A stretch of 64,000 nucleotides of DNA from Sphingobacteriales bacterium UTBCD1 (GTDB taxonomy: Bacteria; Bacteroidota; Bacteroidia; Chitinophagales; Chitinophagaceae). Shown one piece after another: positions 53,882 to 62,922 of the stretch. Location of the stretch: contig MWTC01000041.1 in NCBI GenBank assembly GCA_002066995.1, positions 62,001 through 126,000 on the forward strand. Direction: 5' to 3'. A model generated the notes under the pieces. It did not search any database and was not told the DNA's origin. It saw nothing but the letters and a program-made list of their open reading frames with translations. The number at the start of each line of letters is the position of its first letter. The stretch's first letter is position 1. The position numbers and the translations under genes are program-made.

Positions 53882-55609
53882 TCAGAGCTGAATAATCTTT
53901 TTATCCCGGATAGCTTTTATTCTCTTCAGCAAATTCTGAACTTCGGCACTGTGTTCTTCAAGTATTTTGACCGTGATATCACTGTCAGGTATTGCTTTTA
54001 GGTTTGCTTCAGCCAACTGATTCTGCAAATATTCAAGATTCACCGCCACATCGGAATAAATTTTCTGAAGACTGTCAAGCTTTAAATTAAAAACGGCCCT
54101 GTCCAGGCGATCATTGATATGTTCCCAATCTATCTGGTCATAAGCTGAACTGAGCCTGTCTTTCCATTTTGAAAAATCCAGGCTGGAAAACTCTTTTATA
54201 TAAGCTTTCTTTAACTGGTCCTTTTCTTCTGAAGTTAATGCATCAGCTATCTTTTTCTCCAGAACTTTCCACTGATTATCCTGTAAAATTTCTTTCGACT
54301 TTGCCAGCGCTTCATCTATTTGCGCCAATTGATATGATTTTAACTCCGGAGTATTTGCCGTTACATAATTTACATTGTACAAGGAAGGAATTAACTGCCC
54401 TGTTTTGCCCGGGTGAGCCGGGTAATTAGCTGTTTCATTTCCCGCCAGTCTATCTCCTTTTACTGCCTGATACTTTTTCTTCTTTATTTCAACTGGTTCA
54501 TTGTTTTGTTTGCTATCAGGTTTATAATTCATACTGATTTCGGCAATACCTTTCTGAACTTCTGAATTTTTTTCGGGGTATAAAAAGTCAGAAGCTGCTA
54601 TCGTTTTGCCCGGCTGAACAGGTGATGAATGTTTTGCAAAAATCAATAAGACATTCAGAACAACGATACACAGAAAACCAGACATTAATCCTGCCAGCCT
54701 GTTGAGTGAAAAATTGGTTTTTTGATGGATACCAAGTATGACTTCAATCCTTTGCATCAGGTCGCTTTTTCTTCCTGAAGCGGCAATTGCCAGCGGCCTG
54801 GTCGCATGATTTGTTTTTTCTAAAATGAGCAGGGCAGAAGCATATTCATGAGTATCATATTGAAATTGGACCACTGTTTCATCGCAACTTTTTTCTCTTT
54901 CCCGCTCAATCGTTTTTACAAACAATTTTACAAACGGATTGAAATAAAGAATGGTCTGAATAAAATTTATTACCAGGTTTACCAGGTAATCATACCGCCG
55001 GATATGTGAAAGCTCATGAAGCAATACAGCTTCCATTTGTTGCGGAGTCAGGTGGTTCATTGCCGCCAGCGGAACTAATATAACCGGCTTGAAAAAGCCT
55101 ACAGTCACCGGCGAACTGATATTATCCGATATCCATATCTGAACAGGCCTTCTTACACCCATCCACCCGGCAACTTTAGTGATAAAGATCCTCCAATCCA
55201 CCTCAATCTTTTTCAATCCTTTTGTACGGATGATCTGTACAAAACGGTAATTCCTGAAAAACCTGATCAGAGGAAAGATCAATAGAATAAAATACAAAAC
55301 AGAAGTAACAGGCAATGCATTGTGCAACCAGTTATAAATGCTCTCATCCGGGTAAAGGACTGTAACGGCCGGCGTTATTATAGTACCCCAGTAAGTCTTT
55401 GTAAAAATAGAAACAAATGTAATGATGAACCATGCAAATCCTGATAACAGGAACAATGATGCCAACAGTGTTTTATGTGAAGATCTCTCAATTTTAAAAA
55501 GAATAAGTATTCCCGGAAACAGGATCCACAGCAGTGCCATTTGCCACAGGCTGTTTACAATAGCCCAACCCAATGCTTGCAACAGATCCGATTGGCTGAG
55601 TGCAGTCAT
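53882..55609 (-). CDS. M56 (BlaR1/MecR1-like) membrane metalloprotease regulator
   Basis: Integral-membrane regulator of 575 residues with four hydrophobic segments in the first 350 residues and a metalloprotease site HELSH (His198-Glu199-His202) in VLLHELSHIRRYD, plus the Glu of REKSCDETVV. The family signals by cleaving or inactivating a BlaI-type repressor. The last 220 residues are charged and helical with no penicillin-binding domain, so the sensed signal is not a beta-lactam by the known route. It starts 2 bp after the blaI-like gene stop. Confidence 0.9.
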   Translation of the reverse strand: MTALSQSDLLQALGWAIVNSLWQMALLWILFPGILILFKIERSSHKTLLASLFLLSGFAWFIITFVSIFTKTYWGTIITPAVTVLYPDESIYNWLHNALPVTSVLYFILLIFPLIRFFRNYRFVQIIRTKGLKKIEVDWRIFITKVAGWMGVRRPVQIWISDNISSPVTVGFFKPVILVPLAAMNHLTPQQMEAVLLHELSHIRRYDYLVNLVINFIQTILYFNPFVKLFVKTIEREREKSCDETVVQFQYDTHEYASALLILEKTNHATRPLAIAASGRKSDLMQRIEVILGIHQKTNFSLNRLAGLMSGFLCIVVLNVLLIFAKHSSPVQPGKTIAASDFLYPEKNSEVQKGIAEISMNYKPDSKQNNEPVEIKKKKYQAVKGDRLAGNETANYPAHPGKTGQLIPSLYNVNYVTANTPELKSYQLAQIDEALAKSKEILQDNQWKVLEKKIADALTSEEKDQLKKAYIKEFSSLDFSKWKDRLSSAYDQIDWEHINDRLDRAVFNLKLDSLQKIYSDVAVNLEYLQNQLAEANLKAIPDSDITVKILEEHSAEVQNLLKRIKAIRDKKIIQL

Positions 55610-55611
55610 AC

Positions 55612-56001
55612 CTACTGTTTTTTAAGATTGTCGAGTAACGCCTGTATTTTTTCAATTTCTTCAGGGCTGGTCTTGTGATGATCATCACCCAATGCCTGTA
55701 TTACTAATTGAGTAGGGGAGCCCCCGAATAGATTGTCGATCATTCTGTTCAGCAAATGACGCTGGGTCTTCTCTTTATTTACCGATGCCTGGTAAATATG
55801 AGTACGCATCGAATCGTCTCTTTTCACCAAACCTTTTTCATGCATGATCTGCATCAGCTTAAGTGTGGTTGTGTAACCTGCATCTTTTGTTTTTGATAAT
55901 TCTTCATGGACCTCACGTACCGTAGCCAATCCTTTTGTCCATAATACCTGCAAGATTTCAAGCTCACTGTCTGTAGGCTTGATAGTCTTTGTATATGCCA
56001 T
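55612..56001 (-). CDS. BlaI/MecI/CopY-family transcriptional repressor
   Basis: Winged-helix repressor of 129 residues: PTDSELEILQVLWTKG and AGYTTTLKLMQIMHEKGLVKRD form the DNA-binding part, and the helical C-terminus dimerises. It should be inactivated by the M56 partner encoded 2 bp downstream. A perfect dyad, ATACGA-N6-TCGTAT, lies 34 bp upstream of its start, overlapping a near-consensus -7, and probably is its autoregulatory operator. The regulon is unknown; a fatty-acid-hydroxylase gene is divergent. Confidence 0.93.
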   Translation of the reverse strand: MAYTKTIKPTDSELEILQVLWTKGLATVREVHEELSKTKDAGYTTTLKLMQIMHEKGLVKRDDSMRTHIYQASVNKEKTQRHLLNRMIDNLFGGSPTQLVIQALGDDHHKTSPEEIEKIQALLDNLKKQ

Positions 56002-56034
56002 ATTATTACTATTTAGGAGTTTAGTTGCCCGAAT

Positions 56035-56052
56035 ATACGACCATTTTCGTAT
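56035..56052. promoter_or_regulatory. Candidate BlaI operator
   Basis: ATACGA, 6-nt spacer, TCGTAT: perfect 6-bp arms. It overlaps a minus-strand -7-like box (TATATTCG, 56030-56037), the right place for a repressor to block transcription of the regulator operon. Confidence 0.6.
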
Positions 56053-56136
56053 GAAATTAAAAAATTAACCGGATTTAATTTTTATTAACAAAAATTAACA
56101 ATGAACAGGACAGTGAATCCACCTATACGTTATCAC

Positions 56137-56153
56137 CATACTCCACAAGTATG
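56137..56153. promoter_or_regulatory. Second candidate dyad in the blaI/hydroxylase spacer
   Basis: CATACT, 5-nt spacer, AGTATG: perfect arms sharing the ATAC/GTAT half-site with the first dyad but with different spacing. It lies nearer the divergent hydroxylase gene. Possibly a second repressor site, weaker evidence. Confidence 0.35.
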
Positions 56154-56266
56154 AAATTGCATTTTCATTCAGCTCAAAAATAATTATCAATCACCGGATG
56201 AATAATTCAAAAATTACCTGATCAAAATCATTGTTTGATACTTTTTACATATTTTATCTTGCTGGT

Positions 56267-56929
56267 ATGGGGTTTGAAAAAATTTATAACAAAGGGCAGG
56301 CACGTCTTTTTAAAAGCAGTGCATTAGAATTCCTTACCAAAGCTCATCCTCTTGTAATATGGGGGATGTATGTACCGGTAATAGTATGGATGATATGGTA
56401 CAGCAATACCCGGATGGATCAGTCGGCGCTGAAAATATTAATACTGTTTATTGCCGGAATGTTTTTCTGGAGCCTGTTTGAATATTTTGCTCACCGGTTT
56501 ATTTTTCATTTTGAAACGAAGAACAAGACCGGCCAAAGGCTGGTGTATATTTTTCATGGCTGCCATCATGAGTATCCACGTGACACTACAAGATTATTTA
56601 TGCCTCCAATTCCCAGCATCCTTATATCAGGCACCGTATTCGGATTGATGTATTTTGCTATGAGGTATAATGCATTTATGTTTTTCCCCGGTTTTATGCT
56701 TGGATACCTCCTTTATGGGACAATTCATTATGCCATTCATGCCGGGAATCCTCCCTTTAAATGGATGAAACCTCACTGGCGCAACCATCATCTGCACCAT
56801 TACAAAAATGAACACCTTGGATTTGGCGTCAGCTCCACTTTATGGGACCATGTATTTGGCACCATGTTCGACCTGAAAAAAGAAAAAGAAGATAAAGAGA
56901 AGGAAAAGGAATTGATGTACGGAAAGTGA
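56267..56929 (+). CDS. Fatty acid hydroxylase-type di-iron membrane protein
   Basis: Second hydroxylase-superfamily protein in the window, about 220 residues. Histidine boxes: HRFIFH, HGCHH, HYAIHAG and HHLHHY, the spacing of fatty acid 2-hydroxylase (FA2H/Scs7-like) rather than sterol desaturase. Four hydrophobic segments. The charged Lys/Glu tail (KKEKEDKEKEKE) is cytosolic. A TTG start at 56231 would add 12 residues; the ATG at 56267 is preferred. Likely hydroxylates membrane lipid acyl chains, as needed for Bacteroidota sphingolipids; inferred. It is divergent from the BlaI/M56 pair and may be under its control. Confidence 0.85.
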   Translation: MGFEKIYNKGQARLFKSSALEFLTKAHPLVIWGMYVPVIVWMIWYSNTRMDQSALKILILFIAGMFFWSLFEYFAHRFIFHFETKNKTGQRLVYIFHGCHHEYPRDTTRLFMPPIPSILISGTVFGLMYFAMRYNAFMFFPGFMLGYLLYGTIHYAIHAGNPPFKWMKPHWRNHHLHHYKNEHLGFGVSSTLWDHVFGTMFDLKKEKEDKEKEKELMYGK

Positions 56930-56982
56930 TCAATGATTTTCTGCCTGCATTTCACAAGCCTGAATTATTTTCAGAAAGATCA

Positions 56983-57534
56983 TTATTCATTATCAGTGAT
57001 AGCTTTCTTATTTCTGTTACATTTTATTCTGTAAGAAAGAAATACGGATACTAATACCGGGATCCCAAGATAACTGATCTCTTTGATGCCGGTAAAACGA
57101 GCCAATGCAAAGCTTATGATCCCTCCGGCAACTGCGCCTCCGGCGGCACATAAAATATAACCTAAACCGCTTTTTCTGGCTTTTTTCAATTCCCGCCTGT
57201 TCTCTTCTTTGAAATCAATATTATTGATCAGGAAGCGCCTGTAGTTTTCAATGAATTTGTTCCAGGTGTTTTCCTCTTCCGTTGTGTTCATTTGCCCATT
57301 TGAGTCAATGGTGAAATCTGCGCTCACCTCGTACCCTTGAAATGTTACAATGATTTCCGAATCCCATTTCAACGGATCCAAAGTCCAGGAGCTGAGCAAT
57401 GATGCACGATGGGAGAACTTCAGGAAACCTTCTTTCTTTTCTTTCAGGTCAAAACCTGATTGAAGAAAATATTCTTCCGTTTTTTCTTCAATATCTTTAT
57501 TGACGGACGATTTAAAAATTATGTTTTTGATCAT
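56983..57534 (-). CDS. Protein of unknown function with two C-terminal membrane segments
   Basis: Not recognised. About 183 residues from the ATG at 57534. The N-terminal soluble part has a beta-like pattern (SEIIVTFQGYEVSADFTI) and the family-like FLKFSHRASLLSSWTLDPLKWDSEI. Then come two hydrophobic segments (GYILCAAGGAVAGGIISFAL and ISYLGIPVLVSVFLSYRI). The 15-residue extension to 57579 is less likely. Downstream of ndk on the same strand with a gap of about 80 bp. Confidence 0.6.
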   Translation of the reverse strand: MIKNIIFKSSVNKDIEEKTEEYFLQSGFDLKEKKEGFLKFSHRASLLSSWTLDPLKWDSEIIVTFQGYEVSADFTIDSNGQMNTTEEENTWNKFIENYRRFLINNIDFKEENRRELKKARKSGLGYILCAAGGAVAGGIISFALARFTGIKEISYLGIPVLVSVFLSYRIKCNRNKKAITDNE

Positions 57535-57615
57535 CACAAAACAGGATAAACTGTAATGAATACCCGGTATAGATTTCAAAATAATAAAGATTAATAAAAA
57601 ACGGGAGACAATCTT

Positions 57616-58032
57616 TTAAAAGCGTTCTTTCTCAGTGAAGAAGAAATCACTTTCGATCTTTGCATTTGCATCGCTGTCGCTGCCGTGAACGGCATTTTCC
57701 CCAACAGAATCTGCATAAAGTTTTCGTATTGTACCCTCTGCTGCTTTTGCTGGATCTGTGGCGCCTATCAGGTTCCTGAATTCATCCACTGCATTTTTTT
57801 TAGTCAAAATTGCCGCAACGATTGGCCCACTGCTCATGAAGCTGACCAGTTCTTGATAAAAAGGGCGTTCTTTATGAATTGCATAAAATTCTCCGGCTTT
57901 TTCCGTGGTCAGCCTGGTGAGTTTCATAGCGGATATATGAAAACCTGCTTTGATGATATGATCCAAAATTGCCCCGGTATATCCTTTTTTGACCGCATCG
58001 GGTTTGATCATGGTAAATGTCTGATTGCTCAT
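57616..58032 (-). CDS. ndk: Nucleoside diphosphate kinase
   Basis: Balances nucleoside triphosphate pools by phosphate transfer through a phospho-His. 138 residues. FTMIKPDAV at the start and the active-site His116 in [12 protein letters not shown] are diagnostic. A perfect -7 box (TACTTTTG, 58059-58066) is 26 nt upstream on the minus strand. Confidence 0.98.
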   Translation of the reverse strand: MSNQTFTMIKPDAVKKGYTGAILDHIIKAGFHISAMKLTRLTTEKAGEFYAIHKERPFYQELVSFMSSGPIVAAILTKKNAVDEFRNLIGATDPAKAAEGTIRKLYADSVGENAVHGSDSDANAKIESDFFFTEKERF

Positions 58033-58058
58033 AGTTTCACTTCACTTTTTTAGCGCCG

Positions 58059-58066
58059 CAAAAGTA
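58059..58066 (-). promoter_or_regulatory. -7 promoter element (TACTTTTG) of ndk
   Basis: Exact TAnnTTTG match upstream of ndk, in the spacer divergent from nrnA. No good -33 is seen. Confidence 0.6.
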
Positions 58067-58163
58067 AGCGAATCTCACGGCTTTTAAGATATTTTTCAGA
58101 AAGTATATACTGCGGCCAGGAAGCCTTAACAAAGAAGTCTTTCCTTACCTTCGCAACCATTTT

Positions 58164-59171
58164 ATGAAACCAGTTGAAGGGATATTTCCATTGCTTAACC
58201 GGAACCGGACTACTGTCATTACCACGCATCAGAAACCTGATGCCGATGCCATGGGCGCTTCGCTGGCATTGCGCCATTTGCTGGTACAGCTTGGCCATAC
58301 AGTAACAGTTATTTCGCCTACAAACTGGGCATTATGGGTGGACTGGATGCCGGGTTGCAAAGAGGTGCTGAACTATGAAGCTGACAAGGCAAAGGCAGAC
58401 AAGATATTGGACAATGCCGAATGGCTTTTTTGCCTTGATTTCAATGCACTCAACCGCACCAAAACAATGACGGATAAACTGAAACAGTTACACTGTATCA
58501 AAATCCTTATTGACCACCATAAAGAACCAGACACCGGAGCTTTTGATTACGGCATCAGCGATCCTTCAAAAAGTTCTACCTGCGAAATGATTTATGATCT
58601 CATCATCGGGTCCGGCTACAGTGATAAGATCAATAAGGAAATCAGTGAATGTATTTATGCCGGCGTGGTAGGAGATACAGGGTCATTCCGCTTTCCGTCT
58701 GCACAACCAGCCGTGCATCGCTTAGTGGCAGACCTGAAATCAAAAGGATTGGACCATTCAAAAATCCATGAAGCGCTTTATGATAATTTTTTAGAAAATC
58801 GCCTCCGTTTCATCGGTCATGTATTACTTAACCGGATGGAAGTTTTTTATGAATACAACACCGTGCTGATCTCTGTTCCAAAAAGCGATCTGTTGTACTA
58901 TGAAATAAAGACAGGCGATACGGAAGGCCTGGTCAATTTTCCACAAAGCATCAGGGGTATTAAACTGGTGGCAATTGTTATTGACAGGGATGAAGAACGG
59001 AAATGGAGCTTCCGCAGCAAAGGTGATTTTGATTGTAATGCTTTTGCCCGGAAATATTTCGAAGGCGGTGGCCATTTTGCAGCTGCCGGGGGGCGCAGCA
59101 GCGATCCGCTGGATGTAACTGTAAAAAAATTCTTAAAGGCTATGAAAGAAAATAAATCTCAACTTCAATAA
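58164..59171 (+). CDS. nrnA: DHH-family phosphoesterase (NrnA-like oligoribonuclease/pAp phosphatase)
   Basis: Degrades nanoRNA and 3'-phosphoadenosine 5'-phosphate. 335 residues. DHH-domain metal ligands are visible in HQKPDADAMGAS, CLDFNALNR, ILIDHHKEPD and GDTGSFRFPS; the DHHA1 domain ends in GGGHFAAAGG. A -7-like TACCTTCG lies just upstream (58146-58153). The FKBP lipoprotein gene follows after 6 bp, so they share a transcript. Confidence 0.92.
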   Translation: MKPVEGIFPLLNRNRTTVITTHQKPDADAMGASLALRHLLVQLGHTVTVISPTNWALWVDWMPGCKEVLNYEADKAKADKILDNAEWLFCLDFNALNRTKTMTDKLKQLHCIKILIDHHKEPDTGAFDYGISDPSKSSTCEMIYDLIIGSGYSDKINKEISECIYAGVVGDTGSFRFPSAQPAVHRLVADLKSKGLDHSKIHEALYDNFLENRLRFIGHVLLNRMEVFYEYNTVLISVPKSDLLYYEIKTGDTEGLVNFPQSIRGIKLVAIVIDRDEERKWSFRSKGDFDCNAFARKYFEGGGHFAAAGGRSSDPLDVTVKKFLKAMKENKSQLQ

Positions 59172-59177
59172 ACAAAT

Positions 59178-60164
59178 ATGAAAAAAACAAACTGGCTATT
59201 ACTGGCGGTACTGTCTTTGGCAGCGATACTGTCATGCAACAACCTGGACTTTAAAAGATCAAAAAACGGAATTCTGTATAAGATCTTACCTGAAGGAAAT
59301 CAAAAAGATTCCATTGCCAAACCGGGAAATATCATCAAATTCAATGTGACCAGCAAACTAAACGATTCTCTCCTGTATTCAAGCTATGGCAAAGCTCCGG
59401 GATTTGCACAGGTTCCGCCGGATCGTGAAGCGGTATATTCCCCAGCAGAAGTGTTCCCGATGCTGAGAAAAGGAGACAGCGCTGTTACCGTTTTACTGGC
59501 AGATTCTCTGATCGCAAGAGGACAAACAATGCAGTTGCCTCCCGGAACTAAAAAAGGCGACAGGATAACCACTACATTTAAAATCCTCCAGGTATTTACC
59601 AATGATAGTCTTGCCCGGCTGGACTACGATTCGGAGATGAAGAAAGATGAACCGAGGAGGCAAAAAGAAGCAGCAGAACAGGAAGCAAAAATGAAAAAGC
59701 AGCAGGAAGAAGCAATGAAAAAAGAATATGAAGAATTACAGAAAAGCGGTGAGGTAGATAAAGAGTTGAAAGCAATGGAAACTTACCTCACGGAAAAAAA
59801 GATCAATGCTCAAAAAACGGGCATGGGTGTTTTTGTGGTGATCAAAAAGCAGGGAGATGGACCTCAGGCTGATTCCGGCAAAGTAGTTACGGTAAAATAT
59901 ACCGGAAAAATATTAGCAACTGACAGTGTTTTTGAAAGCAACACATATTCATTCGTACTTGGCAATAGCCAGGTTATACAGGGTTGGGACCAGGGATTAA
60001 AACTATTTAAGAAAGGGGGAGTAGGGACTCTCTATATCCCGGGATTCCTTGCCTATGGAAAAAATGTAAACCCCGGATCTCCCTTTAAACCATTCGAAGC
60101 ATTAATATTTGATGTGGAAGTAATGGATGTGAAGGATAACACTCCGGCACTGCCCAATCAATAA
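59178..60164 (+). CDS. FKBP-type peptidyl-prolyl isomerase lipoprotein
   Basis: Envelope prolyl isomerase of 328 residues. Lipoprotein signal ends in LAAILSC (Cys20). A degenerate FKBP-like domain (about 47-137) is followed by a highly charged helical linker rich in Glu/Lys (about 150-205) and then a canonical FKBP domain (about 225-320) with VTVKYTGKI, VIQGWDQGLKLFKKGG and YIPGFLAYG. This two-domain layout resembles periplasmic FkpA, in which a helical part gives chaperone activity. Follows nrnA by 6 bp. Confidence 0.92.
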   Translation: MKKTNWLLLAVLSLAAILSCNNLDFKRSKNGILYKILPEGNQKDSIAKPGNIIKFNVTSKLNDSLLYSSYGKAPGFAQVPPDREAVYSPAEVFPMLRKGDSAVTVLLADSLIARGQTMQLPPGTKKGDRITTTFKILQVFTNDSLARLDYDSEMKKDEPRRQKEAAEQEAKMKKQQEEAMKKEYEELQKSGEVDKELKAMETYLTEKKINAQKTGMGVFVVIKKQGDGPQADSGKVVTVKYTGKILATDSVFESNTYSFVLGNSQVIQGWDQGLKLFKKGGVGTLYIPGFLAYGKNVNPGSPFKPFEALIFDVEVMDVKDNTPALPNQ

Positions 60165-60186
60165 TGAAATTCAGGACAATGCAGCT

Positions 60187-60213
60187 AAAGAACAGCCCCC
60201 CGGGCTGTTCTTT
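60187..60213. terminator. Bidirectional terminator between the FKBP gene and folP
   Basis: Twelve-bp arms (60187-60198 and 60202-60213) with a CCC loop, GC-rich at the loop and AAAG/CTTT at the base, followed by ATTTTT on the plus strand. It serves the FKBP gene and the convergent folP. Confidence 0.9.
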
Positions 60214-60217
60214 ATTT

Positions 60218-61042
60218 TTATAAAGTGGCCAGGAATAATTTAACGGTTTGGGCGGCTTCTTTCACATCATGCACCCGCAGGATATCCGCACCATTCATCA
60301 GGGCGATCGTATTCATAACAATGGTTCCTGTTAATGCTTCCTCAGATCCCGTACCGATAGTTTTGTAAACAAAAGATTTCCTGGATAGGCCTGCAAGAAG
60401 AGTACAGTTCAAATTTGCAAACGAGGAAAGATTGCGTAACAATTCAAAATTATGCTCAACGGTTTTACCAAAACCAAAACCCGGATCAATGATTATGTCA
60501 TTAATCCCGGCTTTTTTGAGTACTACAATCTTTTGCTGAAAAAAAGAAAACACTTCCGATACTACATTTTCATAATGCGGGTTCTGTTGCATGGTTTGGG
60601 GCATTCCCTGCATGTGCATCAGGACAAATGGAACATTTAAACCGGCAGCAACAGGGATCATCGCTTCGTCCATACTGCCACCGCTGATATCATTAATAAT
60701 GCAGGCTCCCGATTCAACAGCTTGCTTTGCCACTTTCGAATAAAAAGTATCTATCGAAATAAAAGATTCAGGAAAATTTTTATGTATTGCCTCCACTGCT
60801 TCTAATACGCGGTTTAATTCATTGTCCGGGGAGAGAAGTTCGCTTCCCGGCCTGGTACTCTGACCGCCTATGTCTAAAATAGCTGCCCCGTCAGTCAGCA
60901 TTTGTTCTGCTGTTTTCAGGATTGCTGGTATTCCCGACCTGCGGCTGCCGGGATAAAATGAATCAGGGGTAACATTTATGACCCCCATCACCAGTGGCTT
61001 ATCCACGGCCAATGATCTACCTTTACAATTCAGTGCAGACAT
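60218..61042 (-). CDS. folP: Dihydropteroate synthase
   Basis: Joins dihydropterin pyrophosphate and p-aminobenzoate in folate synthesis; the sulfonamide target. About 274 residues from the ATG at 61042. MGVINVTPDSFYPG, DIGGQSTRPGS, INDISGG and DPGFGFGKTVEHNF are diagnostic. A frame runs to 61177, but a near-consensus -7 (TATCTTTA, 61069-61076) is inside it and the extension is Ile/Phe/Lys-rich translated spacer, so the shorter start is used. Confidence 0.96.
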   Translation of the reverse strand: MSALNCKGRSLAVDKPLVMGVINVTPDSFYPGSRRSGIPAILKTAEQMLTDGAAILDIGGQSTRPGSELLSPDNELNRVLEAVEAIHKNFPESFISIDTFYSKVAKQAVESGACIINDISGGSMDEAMIPVAAGLNVPFVLMHMQGMPQTMQQNPHYENVVSEVFSFFQQKIVVLKKAGINDIIIDPGFGFGKTVEHNFELLRNLSSFANLNCTLLAGLSRKSFVYKTIGTGSEEALTGTIVMNTIALMNGADILRVHDVKEAAQTVKLFLATL

Positions 61043-61138
61043 TTGTCTTTGTTTGTTACTTTTGGTGCTAAAGATAATTATACACTTTTTTATAAAATAA
61101 AAATTGATTAAACGAAACGCTATCAATCCCATTTTTTT

Positions 61139-61699
61139 ATGATCGAAATGAATATGAAGACCGATACAAACAAACAATACGATAAAATAACCGCTTCCTG
61201 CAAAGAAATCTTTTTAAAAAAGGCAATGGATTACGGAACTGCCTGGCGGGTATTACGGACTATTTCCATTGTGGACCAGATATTCATCAAAGCACAGAGG
61301 ATACGTACCATCCAGGAAATTGGTTCTCAAAAAGTGGCAGATAATATCCCCGGAGAATTTAAAGGGATTATCAATTATGCAGTGATCGGGCTGGTACAAC
61401 TGGAACTTCCCAAAGACACCCTGGAAGATCTGGAAATAAAAAAAATATCTTCATTGTATGATTCAAATATCAGCGCTGCGAAAAAAGTAATGATGGATAA
61501 GAACCATGATTACGGGGAAGCCTGGCGGGCCATGAGCCAGGCAAGTTTTGTAGATCTTATTTTAATGAAACTACAACGCATCCGCCAGATTCTTGCCAAT
61601 GACGGAAAAACAATTACCAGTGAAGGAATTGATGCAAACTATATTGATATCATAAACTATAGTGTATTTGCCCTGATTTTGTTGGGAGAGAAAAAATAA
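61139..61699 (+). CDS. DUF1599 protein with internal duplication
   Basis: A 186-residue Bacteroidota family of unknown function, helical. It contains two related halves: CKEIFLKKAMDYGTAWRVL...IDQ-like...RIRTIQE...IINYAVIGLV and AKKVMMDKNHDYGEAWRAM...RIRQILA...IINYSVFALI, each with the DYGxAWR core. It is divergent from folP and followed by the BT_3928-like gene, a neighbourhood repeated in other Bacteroidota as I recall it. A nucleotide-related role is possible but not shown. Confidence 0.85.
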   Translation: MIEMNMKTDTNKQYDKITASCKEIFLKKAMDYGTAWRVLRTISIVDQIFIKAQRIRTIQEIGSQKVADNIPGEFKGIINYAVIGLVQLELPKDTLEDLEIKKISSLYDSNISAAKKVMMDKNHDYGEAWRAMSQASFVDLILMKLQRIRQILANDGKTITSEGIDANYIDIINYSVFALILLGEKK

Positions 61700-61735
61700 A
61701 AAGAATCACTTCTTTATTTTATTCCGAACAGTACC

Positions 61736-62911
61736 ATGAAAATACTCATTACCATTGTACGAATCATTGTGGGAGTGTTGTTTATATTTTCGGGGTTGGT
61801 AAAAGCCAACGATCCCCTTGGACTCAGTTATAAAATGCAGGAGTTTTTTGAAGCATGGAATGACAGTTTAGCAAAAGGATCTTTCTTCCTGAATCACTTC
61901 CTGGTCAGTATTTTTGATTTTTTGCATCAGCATTCCCTTGCATTGTCCGTTGTGATGATCGCAATCGAAATCATTGCAGGAGCCGCATTGTTACTGGCAT
62001 GGAGGATGCGTTTTTTCAGCTGGCTGCTTTTGCTCCTGATTATTTTTTTTACTTTTCTTACCGGGTATGCCCTGCTCTCGGGAAAATTCAAGAACTGCGG
62101 TTGTTTTGGTGACTGTATTCCCATTTCACCGGCCACTTCATTTTTGAAAGACCTGGTGCTGACGGCGCTGATTGGTTTCCTTTTCTGGCAACGGAAAAAA
62201 ATTCTGCCTTTCTTTTCCACAAAAGTTGATCTCATTGCCATGGCTACAGTGATCATTTTAAGTTTTGGCATCCAGTGGTATATGCTTACTTATTTGCCCG
62301 TATGGGACTGCCTTCCTTTTAAAGTCGGAAATAATATCCCGGGGCAGATGCAACTTCCTGCAGATGCAGTACCGGACAGCACAGTAATCACATTTGTTTA
62401 TGACAAACAGGGGAAAAAAGTGGAATTCACTTCAGATAAATTCCCTGCTGACTTCAGCGACTCATTATACAAATTCATCAACAGGTATGATAAACTGATC
62501 CGGAAAGGAAAAAATAATGAACCTCCCATTAAAGGATTTGATCTGTCCGGCATTACGGATGAGGATTCAACACAGATTGTTTTAGGCCAGCCTTATGCAC
62601 TTTTATTGTTCTGCATGGATTTTTCAGAACCGGTATCCCGCTGGAAAAATGAATTTTCTAAAATATATGAGGAGGCCAAATCGAAAAATATTCCTGCTTA
62701 TATAGTGACGGCTCGCCTGGATCAGGCACATAATGCAGTTGCCGGAACATCATTTGAAAACATTCCTGTATTTAAATGTGACTTTACGGCCATACGAACA
62801 GCTGCAAGAACAAACCCCTGCTTGTATTTATTAAAAAAAGGAACAATATTGGGAAAATGGAGCTATAAAAATTTTGATACTGCAATCAAAAAACTTGAAC
62901 TGATCCGCTAA
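61736..62911 (+). CDS. BT_3928-like protein: DoxX-type membrane domain plus thioredoxin-like C-domain
   Basis: A 391-residue protein. The first 190 residues are a DoxX/MauE-like membrane domain with four or five hydrophobic segments; GKFKNCGCFGDCIPISP is the Cys motif of that family. The C-terminal soluble half (about 250-390) resembles a thioredoxin fold with LLFCMDF and NIPVFKCDF. This suggests an envelope redox role. It lies 36 bp after DUF1599 and 11 bp before the permease gene, so they form one operon. Confidence 0.85.
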   Translation: MKILITIVRIIVGVLFIFSGLVKANDPLGLSYKMQEFFEAWNDSLAKGSFFLNHFLVSIFDFLHQHSLALSVVMIAIEIIAGAALLLAWRMRFFSWLLLLLIIFFTFLTGYALLSGKFKNCGCFGDCIPISPATSFLKDLVLTALIGFLFWQRKKILPFFSTKVDLIAMATVIILSFGIQWYMLTYLPVWDCLPFKVGNNIPGQMQLPADAVPDSTVITFVYDKQGKKVEFTSDKFPADFSDSLYKFINRYDKLIRKGKNNEPPIKGFDLSGITDEDSTQIVLGQPYALLLFCMDFSEPVSRWKNEFSKIYEEAKSKNIPAYIVTARLDQAHNAVAGTSFENIPVFKCDFTAIRTAARTNPCLYLLKKGTILGKWSYKNFDTAIKKLELIR

Positions 62912-62922
62912 TCCTGAATCTC

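Noticed and set aside
61043-61177. N-terminal extension of folP
   Set aside because: Contains a promoter-like box and translated AT-rich spacer; family proteins start near the chosen ATG.
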